Shown in pieces: positions 10,729 to 11,046 of a DNA stretch of 11,046 nucleotides (position 1 is its first letter; each line of letters opens with the position of its first letter). The stretch is from Acidobacteriota bacterium (GTDB lineage: Bacteria; Acidobacteriota; Vicinamibacteria; Vicinamibacterales; CAVVIG01). The position numbers and the translations under genes were made by a program. The notes under the pieces were generated by a model. That model did not search any database. It was not told the origin of the DNA and was given only the letters and a program-made list of their open reading frames with translations. Location: the NCBI GenBank assembly GCA_003222455.1, contig QHWF01000067.1, forward strand, positions 1 to 11,046, read 5' to 3'.

Positions 10729-11046
10729 CTAGCGCTTGACCGGAGGCGGAGTGTCGCCACCTGAGGAACCGGCAAATACGCTCCGGCCATCCGGAAGCTT
10801 GACTGCGCGCGCGTTGCAGGTCTTCGAGCCGTCCTTCGCCAACACGCCATCGATGCTGACCTGATCGCCCGGCTTCAAGGAATCCTTGGTCCAGCCGTTC
10901 CGTGTCAGCGTATTGGGAGGACCACCTTCGCACTGCCACGGCTGGACGTTGCCTTGATCGTCGGTCACATCCAGATACACCCAGATGTGTGGATTCGCCC
11001 ACTCGATTCTCGTCACGCTGCCCTTGAGCGTCACGGGCTTGTTTAC
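10729..11046 (-). CDS. DUF6152 family protein, 5' end beyond the window
   Basis: The visible 105 codons read VNKPVTLKGSVTRIEWANPH at the start and match the DUF6152 family, small exported proteins of Acidobacteriota and proteobacteria, typically about 110-140 residues. The frame stays open to the window edge. The GTG at 11034-11032 codes for the Val of the conserved KPVTLKG motif and is not a start, and the signal peptide and usual HHSF-type N-terminus must lie outside. Visible family features are the NPHIWVYLDV strand, GNVQPWQCEG, RNGWTKDSLKPGDQVSIDG and a Cys/Arg-containing KTCNARAVKLPDGR, ending in a Gly/Pro tail. The fold is a small beta-barrel (OB-like) with unknown ligand. It leads the visible part of the run with the 254-residue protein and cytochrome c. 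Confidence 0.88.
   Translation of the reverse strand, partial: VNKPVTLKGSVTRIEWANPHIWVYLDVTDDQGNVQPWQCEGGPPNTLTRNGWTKDSLKPGDQVSIDGVLAKDGSKTCNARAVKLPDGRSVFAGSSGGDTPPPVKR

Noticed and set aside
10283..11002. 239-codon minus-strand open frame containing NAKAAKAAKE
   Set aside because: The central part is translation of the 9-nt repeat, and the rest is out of frame with two supported genes.
11032..11034. GTG as the start of the DUF6152 gene
   Set aside because: The same frame continues upstream with V-N-K-P, matching the conserved family motif before T-L-K-G, so this is an internal Val codon.

Overview
The window looks like a chromosome segment from an Acidobacteriota bacterium, most likely of the Vicinamibacteria/Solibacter type. 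This rests on its high G+C, on the mix of families (DUF1592/DUF1587-type cytochrome, DUF1552 protein, secreted ankyrin protein, DUF5818-like domain, PQQ dehydrogenase, DUF6152 protein), and on the short-period repeats in its gene junctions. The taxonomic call is inference from gene content. No rRNA, tRNA, transposase, phage gene or CRISPR array was seen.

Layout, left to right. At 1-640 there is a small minus-strand pair of unknown function: a 55-residue gene (473-640) whose end overlaps a 119-residue gene (127-486). A strong ribosome-binding site at the left edge suggests another minus-strand gene beginning there. From 769 to 7194 lies a minus-strand run of four genes for exported proteins, transcribed right to left: a di-haem DUF1592-family protein (4711-7194), a Tat-exported DUF1552 protein (3292-4635), a secreted ankyrin-repeat protein (1692-3275), and a His-rich protein with a DUF5818-like N-terminus (769-1659). 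A divergent regulatory region of about 250 bp (7195-7441) separates this run from a plus-strand PQQ-dependent alcohol dehydrogenase-like quinoprotein (7442-9220). That gene converges on a second minus-strand run, 5'-truncated by the window edge: a DUF6152 protein (10729-11046, partial), an exported 254-residue protein (9898-10662) and a mono-haem cytochrome c (9324-9869).

Function. Almost every protein from 769 to 11046 carries an export signal or belongs to an exported family, so the region reads as a periplasmic redox block. The quinoprotein has no haem domain of its own. The small cytochrome c next to it is a plausible electron acceptor, and the di-haem DUF1592/DUF1552 pair is a second extracytoplasmic unit of unknown substrate. 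The quinoprotein has an Asp-Phe-Asp motif at the place where lanthanide-dependent alcohol dehydrogenases carry their extra metal-binding Asp.

The most unusual feature is at the gene junctions. Four of them hold four different short-period (7- or 9-nt) repeats, at least three of which fold back as long hairpins. A fifth holds a composite palindrome. Several touch stop codons, start codons or ribosome-binding sites of the flanking genes, and in two genes they make the start codon uncertain.
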